From the NCBI GenBank assembly GCA_021736285.1, contig JAIPGE010000015.1, positions 1-14,229 on the forward strand: a DNA stretch of 14,229 bases, given 5' to 3'. Positions 13,970-14,229 of this stretch are shown here, in pieces. Source of the DNA: Candidatus Izemoplasma sp. Its GTDB lineage: Bacteria > Bacillota_I > Bacilli_A > Izemoplasmatales > Izemoplasmataceae. Made by a program: the position numbers and the translations under genes. The notes below the pieces were generated by a model. The model was given only the letters and a program-made list of their open reading frames with translations. It made no database searches and was not told the origin of the DNA. Within the stretch, counting starts at the first letter, position 1, and every line of letters starts with the position of its first letter.

Positions 13970-14229
13970 GTGCCAACGATTAATCAGTTAGTACGAAAAG
14001 GAAGAGAATCAAAAACAAAGAAAACCAAATCACCACATTTAGGCGTGAGTTGGAACTCGATTAAGAAAGAATATTCGAAAGTGAATAGCCCACAAAAACG
14101 TGGTGTTTGTACGCGTGTTGCAACAATGACACCAAAGAAACCAAACTCAGCGTTACGTAAGTATGCACGTGTGCGTTTAACAAACGGAATTGAAGTAACC
14201 GCATATATTCCTGGAATAGGACACAAACT
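13970..14229 (+). CDS. rpsL: Ribosomal protein S12 (3' end outside the window)
   Basis: S12 lies in the decoding centre of the 30S subunit. The first 86 residues are present; the gene runs off the window in frame. It begins [14 protein letters not shown], has the Bacillota-type insertion before [11 protein letters not shown] (40-50), and keeps [11 protein letters not shown] with Lys 56 and 57, matching E. coli K42 and K43, so this stretch has the streptomycin-sensitive sequence. The start is GTG 13970: AGAGGAGG at 13955-13962 is well placed, and the in-frame ATG at 13952 lies before that site and would add residues foreign to the family. In Bacillota rpsL heads the rpsL-rpsG-fusA-tuf operon and follows ybxF; here ybxF is absent and a tRNA and the opposing HTH gene lie between rpoC and rpsL. 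Confidence 0.97.
   Translation, partial: MPTINQLVRKGRESKTKKTKSPHLGVSWNSIKKEYSKVNSPQKRGVCTRVATMTPKKPNSALRKYARVRLTNGIEVTAYIPGIGHK

Noticed and set aside
1..14229. Mobile elements, CRISPR arrays, defence systems
   Set aside because: No transposase, recombinase, direct-repeat array, cas-like gene or toxin-antitoxin pair was seen; the genes are housekeeping genes apart from the HTH/zinc-ribbon gene.

Overview
The window is a chromosomal information-processing locus from an AT-rich, low-GC Gram-positive bacterium. The gene order sigma-H-like, rpmG, secE, nusG, rplK, rplA, rplJ, rplL, rsmC-like methyltransferase, rpoB, rpoC, then rpsL is the classic Bacillota arrangement. S12 carries the Bacillota-type N-terminal insertion. 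TGA is used as a stop (sigma gene, methyltransferase) and tryptophan is encoded by TGG, so the standard code applies and Mycoplasma/Spiroplasma proper are unlikely. A three-helix SecE, enlarged beta and beta-prime subunits and the absence of the L7Ae-like ybxF gene would fit a divergent lineage such as Acholeplasma, Izemoplasma, Haloplasma or Erysipelotrichia relatives. That placement is an inference.

Layout. 1-589: edge of an upstream region and a diverged SigH-type sigma factor. 591-1782: promoter and the rpmG-secE-nusG operon. 1794-3107: a promoter built into the nusG terminator, then rplK-rplA, each preceded by a hairpin resembling the L1-binding site of 23S rRNA. 3085-4204: a promoter whose -35 lies inside the rplA coding sequence, an L10-type leader with an attenuator, rplJ-rplL and a strong terminator. 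4238-4825: the RsmC/YbxB-like methyltransferase. 4822-12650: two overlapping promoters, rpoB-rpoC and a strong terminator. 12670-12830: tRNA-Thr(GGT) with its own promoter and a shared bidirectional terminator. 12836-13657, minus strand: a membrane-anchored Xre-type HTH protein with C-terminal zinc ribbons. 13658-13969: a divergent intergenic region with promoters for both sides, possible operator repeats and an rpsL leader containing a terminator-like hairpin. 13970 to the end: rpsL, cut by the window edge.

Together these genes make the transcription machinery (RpoB, RpoC, NusG, a sigma factor), the L1/L11/L10/L12 stalk proteins, S12 and L33, and the translocon subunit SecE. Regulation appears to rely on RNA: L1-site mimics, an L10(L12)4 attenuator and a possible new rpsL leader attenuator. 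No mobile element, CRISPR array or clear new defence system is present. The most notable points are the unusual RNA polymerase subunits (a natural Ala at the E. coli beta D516 rifampicin position, an insertion of roughly 75 residues in beta, and a 66-residue apparent internal duplication in beta-prime), the promoter-in-terminator arrangement, the rpsL leader, and the HTH/zinc-ribbon membrane gene sitting inside a normally continuous operon block.
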